From: JAFANK01 sp036741695
GTDB taxonomy: Bacteria; Vulcanimicrobiota; Vulcanimicrobiia; Eremiobacterales; Eremiobacteraceae
Length of the DNA stretch: 53,724 bases
Direction of reading: 5' to 3'
Assembly (NCBI GenBank): GCA_036741695.1
Contig: DAINRU010000013.1
Coordinates: 1-53,724, forward strand
Part shown: positions 15,517 to 22,857 of the stretch, in pieces
Layout: each line of letters begins with the position of its first letter
Position numbering within the stretch: the stretch's first letter is position 1
Program-made: the position numbers and the translations under genes
Notes under the pieces: generated by a model
The model's input: the letters and a program-made list of their open reading frames with translations, nothing else
The model's database searches: none
Told to the model about the DNA's origin: nothing

Positions 15517-17298
15517 TCAGCCGTGGATGACGTAGACCGGGGTGAGGCCGGCCTTGCCTTTGATGCGCGCGAGACGGCGCGTCGCGGCAAAACGGCCGCG
15601 GACGCGTTCGTAGGTCTTCTCGTCGGCGAGGATCTGGTTCGGCTGTGCGATCTGCTGTAGACGGGATGCCAAGTTGACTGCGTCTCCAATGACGGTGTAT
15701 TCGAGCCGGCGCTCTGACCCGATATGCCCGGCCACCACGTCGCCGGTCGCGAGCCCGATGCTCACGGCCAGCGGCCAGCTGACCCCGGGCTGCTCGTTGA
15801 GCGCGCGTACCTGCTCGAGGATCTGCCCGGCGGTGAGGACCGCGCGCATCGCATCGTCCTCGCCCGGCCGCGGCGCTCCGAAGACCGCCATCACGCCGTC
15901 GCCGTAGAACTTGTCGAGCAGGCCGGCGTTCGCGAACACCACGTTGACCACCGGCGCTAAGTACCGGTTCAGCAACTCCACCACTTGTTCCGGCATGAGG
16001 CGTTCTGAGAGTTCGGTGAAACCCCGGATATCGGCGAATAGCATGGTGGCGGTTTGTCGCGTTCCGCCTAGGACGATTTGCTCAGGGTCCTTCATGAGCG
16101 AGCTGACCACGTGCGGAGCCAGGTAGCGCTCGAAGGACCGGGCGATGCGCTCGCTCTTCTGGGCCTGGGCTTGATTTTCGGCCTCAAGGGCGCGGCTCTC
16201 GGTCAGGTCGTTGATGACCGCAGCGGTGCTGTCGAGGCCCGGCAGCGACCCGCGGATGCGGAAGAACGTGATCTGCAGGAGGAACGGGCCACGCACGAAG
16301 TGGTTGCCCGGGATCTCGACCTGCATATGAGCATCCGGGTCGGCTTTGTGCTGATCGAGGAGTGCGGTGAAGCCCGGAAGCCAGGTATCGAGGATGCGCG
16401 AGCTCCTACCCTGCACGGTGGAGCCGGACAGGCCGAACGTCATTTCCGCGGCGCGATTGAACTGCGTGATCGTGTCTTTGTCGTCGAAGATGATCACACC
16501 TGATGCGATCGACTCGAGCACCTCATCATTTTGTGACTTGATGGTCGACAGCTCGTGGAAGCTGCGGCTGAGGTCCTCGTAGAGGCGAGCGTTGTCGATG
16601 GCGACCGCTGCCTGGTCGGCGATGGTGGCGAGCAGGTCGGGGTCGTGCGCGAGCACGGTCTCGGTCGTCACCCGCGAGTCGACGTAGATGACGCCGATGA
16701 TCCCATCTTTGCTGCGGATGGGGACGCAGATGATGGAACGGATGTGCAGCGAGCGCACGCTGGGCGCCATGTTGACGTCGGGATCGTTCTGGGCGTCGGT
16801 CGTGGCGACCGGTTGGCCGTCGCGGAACACGCGCTCGAGAATGGATCGGCTCACGGCGAACTCGGGCTGGCGCAGGATGCCGGCATCCAGGTTCGCAGCG
16901 GCGGAGAATTCGCGTACGCCCCCGCTCGGATCGCGCACGACGACGAGACCACGCTCTGCACCGGTCGCATCGACCGCCAGATCGATGACGAGTTGGAGGA
17001 GCGCGGGCAGTTCGCGCACCGCATTGATCGCTTTGCCGATACGAACAAGGACGTCGGCGCGCCGGCGCTGCCGGTCGAGATCAGATTCCAGCCGCTGCGC
17101 GCGGGCGGCGGCGACCCGGGCCTCGAGTTCGCGAGCCTGCACGTCGCGGCGCGCGTCGCCGAGCAATGCGAGCAGTTTCTCGACGCCGCGGGTGTTGGGT
17201 GCAGGCCGCTCGACCAGGTTGCGAGCGTCGTCCAGAGCCTCGTCGAGCCGCGAGGCGATGCGGTTCCACGGGTCGTCTCGGCGTTCGCGTTTGTTCAC
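15517..17298 (-). CDS. GAF-PAS class III adenylate cyclase
   Basis: A 593-residue soluble class III nucleotidyl cyclase. It has a coiled coil at about 50-95, a GAF domain at about 95-245 (LLATIADQAAVAIDNARLYE at its end), a PAS domain at about 255-370 and the cyclase domain at about 400-590. Metal-binding Asp423 (LFADIRGFTEL) and Asp467 (KFYGDGVMAVFG) are present. Lys463 and Asp539 (YTVIGDAVNLASRL) are the pair that selects adenine, and Asn542 and Arg546 are the transition-state residues. The product should therefore be cAMP. The start is GTG 17298 with no clear ribosome site. It is divergent from the flagellar cluster. Confidence 0.9.
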   Translation of the reverse strand: MNKRERRDDPWNRIASRLDEALDDARNLVERPAPNTRGVEKLLALLGDARRDVQARELEARVAAARAQRLESDLDRQRRRADVLVRIGKAINAVRELPALLQLVIDLAVDATGAERGLVVVRDPSGGVREFSAAANLDAGILRQPEFAVSRSILERVFRDGQPVATTDAQNDPDVNMAPSVRSLHIRSIICVPIRSKDGIIGVIYVDSRVTTETVLAHDPDLLATIADQAAVAIDNARLYEDLSRSFHELSTIKSQNDEVLESIASGVIIFDDKDTITQFNRAAEMTFGLSGSTVQGRSSRILDTWLPGFTALLDQHKADPDAHMQVEIPGNHFVRGPFLLQITFFRIRGSLPGLDSTAAVINDLTESRALEAENQAQAQKSERIARSFERYLAPHVVSSLMKDPEQIVLGGTRQTATMLFADIRGFTELSERLMPEQVVELLNRYLAPVVNVVFANAGLLDKFYGDGVMAVFGAPRPGEDDAMRAVLTAGQILEQVRALNEQPGVSWPLAVSIGLATGDVVAGHIGSERRLEYTVIGDAVNLASRLQQIAQPNQILADEKTYERVRGRFAATRRLARIKGKAGLTPVYVIHG

Positions 17299-17305
17299 AT
17301 CTAGA

Positions 17306-17313
17306 GTATCGGC
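17306..17313 (-). promoter_or_regulatory. Possible flagellar-type (sigma-28-like) -10 element before the cyclase
   Basis: On the minus strand GCCGATAC lies seven bases before the GTG start. It matches 7 of 8 positions of the sigma-28 -10 box GCCGATAA. I cannot find a -35 TAAA box at the proper spacing, so this is weak. Confidence 0.25.
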
Positions 17314-17443
17314 ATAAGTGTGACCGCGGCCGCGAATTTGACGCCAAAAGACGATACGAGGGCGCCCGTGCGGTCGGTTGTGCGTTCGATGGCCACGCAG
17401 CGGTCAGCGCATGGCCACATCGCGGCGCTACTATGCGCCGCGT

Positions 17444-17764
17444 ATGAGCGACCAGGGTTTAGACTACATCGAGGCGGGGATGCGCTTTGCCAGGACCCGT
17501 GCAGCCGTTCTGGCTGATGACGTCGCGAACGCGCGTACGCCCGGCTTTGTGCCGCGCGACGCGGCGCGCGCGCCGGGAGATGTCCGAAGCGGTCAGCCGT
17601 TTTCGGCTGTCTTGCAGGAGGTCCAGACGAGCGGGGCTGTGGGCGTGCTGGAGTTCGCCATGACCGCCCAAGCAAAGAACGCGGTGACGTACCGAGCGCT
17701 CGCCGATCAGGAACATGCCATGTTGCGCGAGCTTCGCACCGTCGCCGAGGAGGCGCGCCGCTGA
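17444..17764 (+). CDS. flgB: Flagellar basal-body rod protein FlgB
   Basis: A 106-residue proximal rod protein, slightly short for the family. RAAVLADDVANARTPGFVPRD matches the FlgB/FlgC-type N-terminal rod motif 'R..via.NiANa.TPGy...d', and the C-terminal helix ends AMLRELRTVAEEARR. The start at ATG 17444 (MSDQGLDYIEAG) is chosen because the upstream extension is arginine-rich and unlike the family. It is the first gene of flgB-flgC-fliE-fliF-fliH-fliI. Export is through the flagellar type III apparatus, so no signal peptide is expected. Confidence 0.8.
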   Translation: MSDQGLDYIEAGMRFARTRAAVLADDVANARTPGFVPRDAARAPGDVRSGQPFSAVLQEVQTSGAVGVLEFAMTAQAKNAVTYRALADQEHAMLRELRTVAEEARR

Positions 17765-17765
17765 C

Positions 17766-18275
17766 GTGGCTGACGTCTACGAGATCGCTGCCAGCGGCAT
17801 GGCGGCACAGCGCGTGCAGATGGATCTCATCGCCGAGAATCTCGCCAATGCGGGCGTCGTGCGCGCCGACGGCAGCGTGTTCCGTCCCAAGACCGCAGTC
17901 ATGGAGACCGCAGCGCCATTCGAACCTGTCTTGCGCGACGCGATCTTGGGACCAGATCTCCGGTTCAGTTCGCCCAACAATGAGGGGCCGGCCCTCGCCT
18001 TCAGCTTTGACGCAGCGGATGCTGCCCAACCGGGCGGAGTTGCGATCGCCGGCATCACCGAAAGCCGGCGCGAGCCGCAGTATCGCTACGCACCCGACAA
18101 CCCATTCGCAGCCAAGACCGGAGCACATAAAGGATACGTGGCGCAGCCCGAGGTCGACCCTATCGGGCAAATGATCGCCCTCGTGGCCTCGGGGAGAGCG
18201 TACGATGCGGACGTCAGCATGCTCCAGGCGGCTAAGCAGATGGATCTCGACGCAGCCGACATCGACCGTGCATGA
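17766..18275 (+). CDS. flgC: Flagellar basal-body rod protein FlgC
   Basis: A 169-residue rod protein. The start VYEIAASGMAAQRVQMDLIAENLANAGV is the conserved FlgC opening. KGYVAQPEVDPIGQMIALVASGRAYDADVSML carries the C-terminal block ('p.Vd...Em......R.Yeanv.....k.m'). The GTG start at 17766 lies one base after the flgB stop. The TGA overlaps the fliE start (ATGA). The chain is longer than typical FlgC because of an insert in the middle (about residues 45-100). Confidence 0.88.
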   Translation: MADVYEIAASGMAAQRVQMDLIAENLANAGVVRADGSVFRPKTAVMETAAPFEPVLRDAILGPDLRFSSPNNEGPALAFSFDAADAAQPGGVAIAGITESRREPQYRYAPDNPFAAKTGAHKGYVAQPEVDPIGQMIALVASGRAYDADVSMLQAAKQMDLDAADIDRA

Positions 18276-18565
18276 CGGGCGTCATGCGCATTGACGCGAT
18301 CGCACCGCTGCCTGCCACGGGGCCTGCGCTATTGACCGGGCCCGCGGCGTCGACCTTCACCGATGCCATGGGATCGGCGGCCGATGCGCTGTCGGGCGCG
18401 CTCACTCGCGCGGACGCCCTCGCCGCAGGCGTCGCAGCCGGGAAGACGGACATCGCCGAGGCCGCAATCGCACGCGCCAAGGCGGACGTCATGCTCGAGG
18501 TGGCGGCGATCGCCGCGTCACGCATCAGTGGTGCGATCGCGACACTCATGCAGACCCAAGTCTGA
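18272..18565 (+). CDS. fliE: Flagellar hook-basal body complex protein FliE
   Basis: A 97-residue FliE, the adaptor joining MS ring and rod. The C-terminal block DIAEAAIARAKADVMLEVAA then SRISGAIATLMQTQV matches the FliE signature 'di.ev..a..kA..al...v.vrnkl..ayqeim.mqv'. The N-terminal part is rich in Ala and Gly and poorly conserved, as usual. Start and stop are tightly packed with flgC and fliF. Confidence 0.85.
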   Translation: MTGVMRIDAIAPLPATGPALLTGPAASTFTDAMGSAADALSGALTRADALAAGVAAGKTDIAEAAIARAKADVMLEVAAIAASRISGAIATLMQTQV

Positions 18566-18568
18566 ACG

Positions 18569-19987
18569 ATGCTCGCCAATCTCCCGCCGGCGTTGCCGCA
18601 GGTCGTACGACGCTGCGCTGCCTGGCTGGAACCACGCAAAGCATTGGTCGCGGCCGTCAGCGCAGGTGTCGTGCTCGTCGTGGCGCTCGCCTTCGCCAGC
18701 TCGAAGATGAACACGCAAGCGCCGCTGTTCAGCACGCCTTTGCATCCCAGCCAAGCTGCTGAGGTCGAGCGTGCGCTGACGATATGGAACGAATCGTTCT
18801 CGACCGATCAACAGCACGCACAGATATTCGTGAGCGCCAACCACCGGCGCGATGTGTTGCTGCGCTTGACGCTCGCGGGTCTGCCGCATCGCTACGTGCC
18901 GACGACGGCTGACGTCCTCGACCAACCACCGAATGCGTTTGTGCCGCAGACCGTCATCGACGACCGGCGACGGGCCGGCATCGAGGGCGATCTCGTCGCC
19001 GGTCTGCGGCGCATCAACGGCGTAGCCGACGCGAGCATCGTCATCGCGCCTGCGGTCGACGACCCGCTCAGCGACGCGCGCGCGCCGGCGAGCGCGAGCG
19101 TGCAGCTCGTCATGCAGTCGGGCGGGCAGCTCTCGGGCACGGCGGTGAGCGGCATCAAGCGCTTCGTCGCTGCGAGCTATCCGGGGCTCGCCGCCGAACG
19201 CGTCGTCGTGGTCGACGGGACGGGCGCCACCGTGGGCGTGCAGGCCATGGCCGATCGTGCGTCGTCGCGCGAGGCGCGTCTGCAGGCTTCGATCCAATCC
19301 GCACTCGACGCCGTGTTCGGGATTGGCGCAGCGGTCGTCCGCGTGAGCGTGCGCAGTTCAGGCGAGGAGCGCAGCCAGCAGAGCACCCGCGTGACGCCGC
19401 ATGGCCTGCTGGAGTCGGACAGCGGTAAGGAGCAAGGAGCCGACGGCGGCAAGCATTTCGAAAATGTGCGCGACCGTCAGCGCTACGCCTACGATACTAT
19501 CGTCGAATCCCGCGCCGCGCACGCCGACGCCATCGCGCATGTCGCCGTCGCGGTCTTCCTCGACGCCCGGAAGGTGGGCCTCGAGCAGTCCACGCTCGTC
19601 ACCGATCTGGTCCGCGCTGCAGCCGGCGCTGAACTCGCGAGTGGTGATGACGTCGTCGTGCGAACGCTCCCATTCCGGGAGCAAGAAGCCGTCCCCGGAC
19701 AAACGCCATGGGTGAGACTGCACCGCATCGTGGCTACGGGGCTTGTGCTTGTCGGGCTTGGAATGCTCGGCGTGGCGGCGCTGCGTTCGCACGTCGCCTC
19801 ACGGTCGGGAGCGGACGCAGCCGCGGTCGTCGCCGTGCGAGAAACACTGCAGCGCGAGCTTCCGCACACCGTCGCGTACGTGCTCAGCTCGATGCCGCCA
19901 CGCGTGCGTGATCAAGTGCTTCGCGAGTACCCAGTCGATCAGCGCGAACGCATCCTCCGCCACATGAACGGACGAGCGCATGGGTGA
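18569..19987 (+). CDS. fliF: Flagellar MS-ring protein FliF with FliG-like C-terminal tail
   Basis: A 472-residue MS-ring protein. TM1 is at about 25-44 (LVAAVSAGVVLVVALAFASS), ring-building motifs follow (LFSTPLHPSQAAEVERAL, RRINGVADASIVIAPAV, RFVAASYPGLAAERVVVVDG), and TM2 is at about 385-405. The cytoplasmic tail from about 417 is unusual. LQRELPHTVAYVLSSMPPRV and DQVLREYPVDQRERILRHM look like the FliG middle-domain repeat 'EhPQtiAliLs.LpPe.aaeVL..LPee....v..Ri'. Ordinary FliF ends in a shorter FliG-binding helix pair. fliG is missing between fliF and fliH, which overlap by eight bases. Confidence 0.88.
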   Translation: MLANLPPALPQVVRRCAAWLEPRKALVAAVSAGVVLVVALAFASSKMNTQAPLFSTPLHPSQAAEVERALTIWNESFSTDQQHAQIFVSANHRRDVLLRLTLAGLPHRYVPTTADVLDQPPNAFVPQTVIDDRRRAGIEGDLVAGLRRINGVADASIVIAPAVDDPLSDARAPASASVQLVMQSGGQLSGTAVSGIKRFVAASYPGLAAERVVVVDGTGATVGVQAMADRASSREARLQASIQSALDAVFGIGAAVVRVSVRSSGEERSQQSTRVTPHGLLESDSGKEQGADGGKHFENVRDRQRYAYDTIVESRAAHADAIAHVAVAVFLDARKVGLEQSTLVTDLVRAAAGAELASGDDVVVRTLPFREQEAVPGQTPWVRLHRIVATGLVLVGLGMLGVAALRSHVASRSGADAAAVVAVRETLQRELPHTVAYVLSSMPPRVRDQVLREYPVDQRERILRHMNGRAHG

Positions 19988-20585
19988 CAGCGACTTCGTC
20001 CCCTTTGTGCCTCGCAGAGCGAGCCATGCGAGCGACGAGCCGCCTGCCCGCGAGCAAGCCATGGAAGACAATGGCCTGGGCGAACCAGTTGAGGTAGAAC
20101 ACGAAAGGGCTTCGTCCGATGCGCCACGCGCGAGCGATGACACCGTCGACGACGAGATCCGACGTGATACGGTAGCGCACGATAGTATGAGCGAGCCGTC
20201 CTCGGCGATGACCGATGCGGCGCTCACCTCGGCGGTCGTCCAATCTGTCGCCGCCGAGGCATGCGATCACAGCCTCGCCATCCGCAACGAGGCGATCAGG
20301 CTGGCGGCGATCGCCTGCGGACGCGCACTGCGGCACGCGGTGATGCTCCACCCGGCGATCATCGCACGTTTCGTCGACGACGCGATTGAGGCTGCCGGCT
20401 ACCCGGCGCATGCCCGCATTCGCGTCCACGCTGATTCAGTGGCAGCCATCACGGCGCCCGACCACGACCGGATCGCGGACGATCGTCTGAGTCCCGGCGA
20501 CGTCACGGTCGAATGCGACGGTACGAGCGTCGGTGCGACCCTGCTCGAGCGCGCGAGCCTGCTGGTCAGCGCCGCCGCAGGATGA
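19980..20585 (+). CDS. fliH: Flagellar assembly protein FliH-like
   Basis: A 201-residue protein in the fliH position. The first 80 residues are acidic, low-complexity and rich in Ser and Ala; residues 85-200 carry helices and a C-terminal domain with HPAIIARFVDDAIEAAG and DVTVECDGTSVGATLLERAS. FliH regulates the FliI ATPase and delivers it to the export gate. Sequence similarity to FliH is faint, so the assignment rests largely on position before fliI, with which it overlaps by ATGA. Confidence 0.7.
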   Translation: MGDSDFVPFVPRRASHASDEPPAREQAMEDNGLGEPVEVEHERASSDAPRASDDTVDDEIRRDTVAHDSMSEPSSAMTDAALTSAVVQSVAAEACDHSLAIRNEAIRLAAIACGRALRHAVMLHPAIIARFVDDAIEAAGYPAHARIRVHADSVAAITAPDHDRIADDRLSPGDVTVECDGTSVGATLLERASLLVSAAAG

Positions 20586-21901
20586 CGCCGGCGCGCCCGG
20601 CTCCTCTGCCGCTCTCCTCGAGATTGTGCGATGGCTGGGTGAGGAAGGGCCGGGTGACCGCATGCAGTTCCGGCTCGCTCACCGTCCGCATGTGCGGCGT
20701 CGCCGCCGGTAGCGTCATAGAAATCGGCGCTGGCGATGACAGGCTCTGTGCTGAGGTGTGCAACCTCAGCGGTTGGGATGCGACCTGCGTTCCGCTCGGC
20801 GCGATGCAGCAGGTGACGGTGGGAGCGCGGGCCAGCTCGACCCGGGCGGTGCTGGGCGCCTATTGCGGCGCGAGCATGCTTGGACAGTGCGTCGATGCAT
20901 GGGGACGGTGCGCGGCGACGGGTGACTGCGTCGTCCAAGCGCCTCGGGCCGGCCCAATCCCGCTCGAAGAACGGCGTCCGGTCAGCCGGGTGCTTGCGAC
21001 CGGCATCCCCGCCATCGATGCGCTGTGCACGCTCGGGGTGGGTCAGCGAGTCGCGCTCTTCTCAGGAGCGGGCGTGGGCAAGTCGACCTTGCTGCGTCAG
21101 ATCGCCGAACGCACGCAGCTGGACGCGCACGTCGTCGCGCTCATCGGCGAGCGCGGACGAGAAGCCGCCGAGACCGTGGCTCGCCTGCGCGAAAGTCCCA
21201 TCTGGCAGAAGACGACGGTCGTGTGCGCCACGGCAGAGGCATCGCCGCGCGAGCGCTTCGCAGCGGCGCGGACGGCCATCGCACAAGCCGAATGGCTGTG
21301 CGAGCGCGGAGACGACGTGCTGCTCACCATGGATTCGCTCACTCGCGTGGCCAACGCATGGCGCGAGCTTGCGCTAGCTGCCGGCGAAGCGCCGGCGCAT
21401 CGCGGACACCCAGCATCGATGATCGGCACGCTCGCGCGCATGGTAGAGCGCGCCGGTGCACGCCGTCGTGGCAGCATCACCGGCATCTTCTCGGTCTTGG
21501 TGGATGGCGATGACCCCTTCGAGCCTGTGACCGACGCCGTCCGTGGACTGCTCGACGGCCATATCGTCCTGTCGCGCCGACTCGCAGACGCGGGATGCTT
21601 CCCGCCCATCGACGTGCTGCGCAGCTCGAGCCGCCTCATGAACGCCCTGGCGAGCGGCGAGCATCTGCGCGATGCCGCGCTCGTCCGCAAGGCGATGGCC
21701 ACGCTCGAACGGGCAGAAGACCTCTTCGCCATCGGCGCGTACAAGCCGGGCGGCGATCCCTTGCTCGATGCCGCCGTCGGCGTGCGCGAACGGCTCGACG
21801 AGTTCATCTTCTTCGGCGACCAGGCCGATGGGGATCCCATCGCCCGGCTTCGCGAACTCGCGGCCGGCCTACGCGAGCGCGCGGAGGTCCGCTCGGCCTA
21901 G
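20582..21901 (+). CDS. fliI: Flagellar type III export ATPase FliI
   Basis: A 439-residue FliI/YscN-family ATPase. Walker A is SGAGVGKST (161-169), the catalytic glutamate region is IGERGREAAE, and Walker B is DVLLTMDSLTRVA. SITGIFSVLVDGDDPFEPV with VRGLLDGHIVLSRRLA is diagnostic of flagellar and type III export ATPases rather than the F1 beta subunit. The start at ATG 20582 overlaps fliH. It is the last flagellar gene here; no fliJ follows. The next unit is a toxin-antitoxin pair whose promoter begins at the fliI stop. Confidence 0.93.
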   Translation: MTPARPAPLPLSSRLCDGWVRKGRVTACSSGSLTVRMCGVAAGSVIEIGAGDDRLCAEVCNLSGWDATCVPLGAMQQVTVGARASSTRAVLGAYCGASMLGQCVDAWGRCAATGDCVVQAPRAGPIPLEERRPVSRVLATGIPAIDALCTLGVGQRVALFSGAGVGKSTLLRQIAERTQLDAHVVALIGERGREAAETVARLRESPIWQKTTVVCATAEASPRERFAAARTAIAQAEWLCERGDDVLLTMDSLTRVANAWRELALAAGEAPAHRGHPASMIGTLARMVERAGARRRGSITGIFSVLVDGDDPFEPVTDAVRGLLDGHIVLSRRLADAGCFPPIDVLRSSSRLMNALASGEHLRDAALVRKAMATLERAEDLFAIGAYKPGGDPLLDAAVGVRERLDEFIFFGDQADGDPIARLRELAAGLRERAEVRSA

Positions 21902-21935
21902 GTTACGAAATGGTTGCGGTTACGTTTAGGTTGCG
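21901..21935 (+). repeat. Two 17-bp direct repeats, candidate antitoxin operator
   Basis: Units at 21901-21917 and 21918-21934 both read GGTTACG, four variable bases, then GGTTGC, and differ only in the AAAT/TTTA part between. This gives four GGTTRCG boxes with starts at 21901, 21912, 21918 and 21929. They overlap the -35 box and spacer of the toxin-antitoxin promoter, as expected for autoregulation by the Xre antitoxin. Confidence 0.6.
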
Positions 21936-21942
21936 CTATAAT
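21914..21942 (+). promoter_or_regulatory. Toxin-antitoxin promoter, probably giving a leaderless transcript
   Basis: TTGCGG (21914-21919), 17 bases, then a perfect TATAAT (21937-21942). The start codon ATG 21950 is seven bases after the -10 box, at the expected transcription start, so the mRNA is probably leaderless; no ribosome site is visible. Confidence 0.75.
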
Positions 21943-21949
21943 GGGATCG

Positions 21950-22303
21950 ATGAAGCAGGTCACCGTTTCCACGCCGGCGCGCAGCGTCCGCGACATCGAT
22001 GAGATCCGCCAGGTGTTCGGCCTAACCGAAACCGCCTTCGCGCGCCTTTTCCGCGTCTCGCGCCAGGCCGTCGAGAAGTGGCGCCGCCATGGCGTGCCGG
22101 CAGGTCGCAGCGCGGACCTCGACCGGATGCTCGAGATCGCGCGCGTCTTCGGGCAGCGCCTCATCGAATCGCGCATCCCGCAGATCGTCCGCACGCCCGC
22201 CGCCGGCTTGGGAGAGCGGACTGTGCTTGAAGTGCTCGAGACGCAAGGCGCAGAGCCCATCTACCGCTACCTGCACAAGCTCTATTCGTACGCAGGCGCG
22301 TGA
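21950..22303 (+). CDS. Xre-family antitoxin of a RES-Xre pair
   Basis: A 117-residue antitoxin. The helix-turn-helix covers about residues 20-46 (TETAFARLFRVSRQAVEKWR, then RHGVPAG). The C-terminal part (TVLEVLETQGAEPIYRYLHK) should bind and neutralise the toxin, as in MbcA-like antitoxins. It overlaps the toxin start by four bases and is translated first, the usual RES-Xre order. It probably represses its own promoter through the repeats at 21901-21935. ATG 21950 is preferred over ATG 21941, which lies inside the -10 box. Confidence 0.8.
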   Translation: MKQVTVSTPARSVRDIDEIRQVFGLTETAFARLFRVSRQAVEKWRRHGVPAGRSADLDRMLEIARVFGQRLIESRIPQIVRTPAAGLGERTVLEVLETQGAEPIYRYLHKLYSYAGA

Positions 22304-22857
22304 CGCAGTTCCGTCACGTCGCGCGCCACGGCCGTTATTACCGTGTGTGCGATCCACACTGGGCCGACTGCATGGACACCTCGTTCTCGAAAATGCATGG
22401 CGGTCGCTGGAACTCAAGCGGCGAGTTCGGCGTGCTGTATCTGTGCCGCACCCTCGCGGTCGCCGCGGCCAATGCACGGGCGAACTTTGCCTTTGAAATC
22501 CACTCCTTGTACGATCTCAAGTCGGAGTTCCGGCCGGTGCTCTTGGAGATGACGATTCCCGCAACGCCGGAGCGCACGTTCGTCGACGCCGTGACGGATG
22601 CGGGGTGTGCAGCGCTCGGCCTGCCTGAGACGTATCCGCTCGCGCGAGACGGAAAGCTCGTGTCGCATGCCGCCTGCCGCAAGATCGGCAGCAGCGCATA
22701 TCGGAGCGCCGAGCGGGGCATCGCCTGCCGATCGGCGGCCGAAGCCACACACGGGACGTGGCCCGGCGAGGAGCTAGCGCTCTTCGACCGCAGCGCCGGT
22801 ATCGCGCGCCGCGGCAAGCGCCGCGCGTTTACCGACTGGTATCCGGCTGCCCGTTAG
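22300..22857 (+). CDS. RES-domain toxin (NAD+-degrading family)
   Basis: A 185-residue RES-domain toxin. The family is named for conserved Arg, Glu and Ser; characterised members such as MbcT consume NAD+. Visible motifs are YYRVCDP (13-19), HGGRWNSSGEFGVLYLC (33-49) with Arg36 and Tyr47, and the C-terminal ALFDRSAGIARRGKRRAFTD. The start is GTG 22300, overlapping the antitoxin stop. The 3' end overlaps the convergent formylglycine-generating enzyme gene by 29 bases. Its size and motifs are complete, so it looks functional. Confidence 0.85.
   Translation: MTQFRHVARHGRYYRVCDPHWADCMDTSFSKMHGGRWNSSGEFGVLYLCRTLAVAAANARANFAFEIHSLYDLKSEFRPVLLEMTIPATPERTFVDAVTDAGCAALGLPETYPLARDGKLVSHAACRKIGSSAYRSAERGIACRSAAEATHGTWPGEELALFDRSAGIARRGKRRAFTDWYPAAR

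Noticed and set aside
16555..17304. Plus-strand frame opposite the adenylate cyclase
   Set aside because: Shadow of a gene with intact catalytic residues; it ends at the cyclase start.
17444..21901. Reading the cluster as a virulence-type type III secretion system
   Set aside because: FlgB, FlgC and FliE are flagellar rod components not found in injectisomes, and no secretin or needle gene is present.
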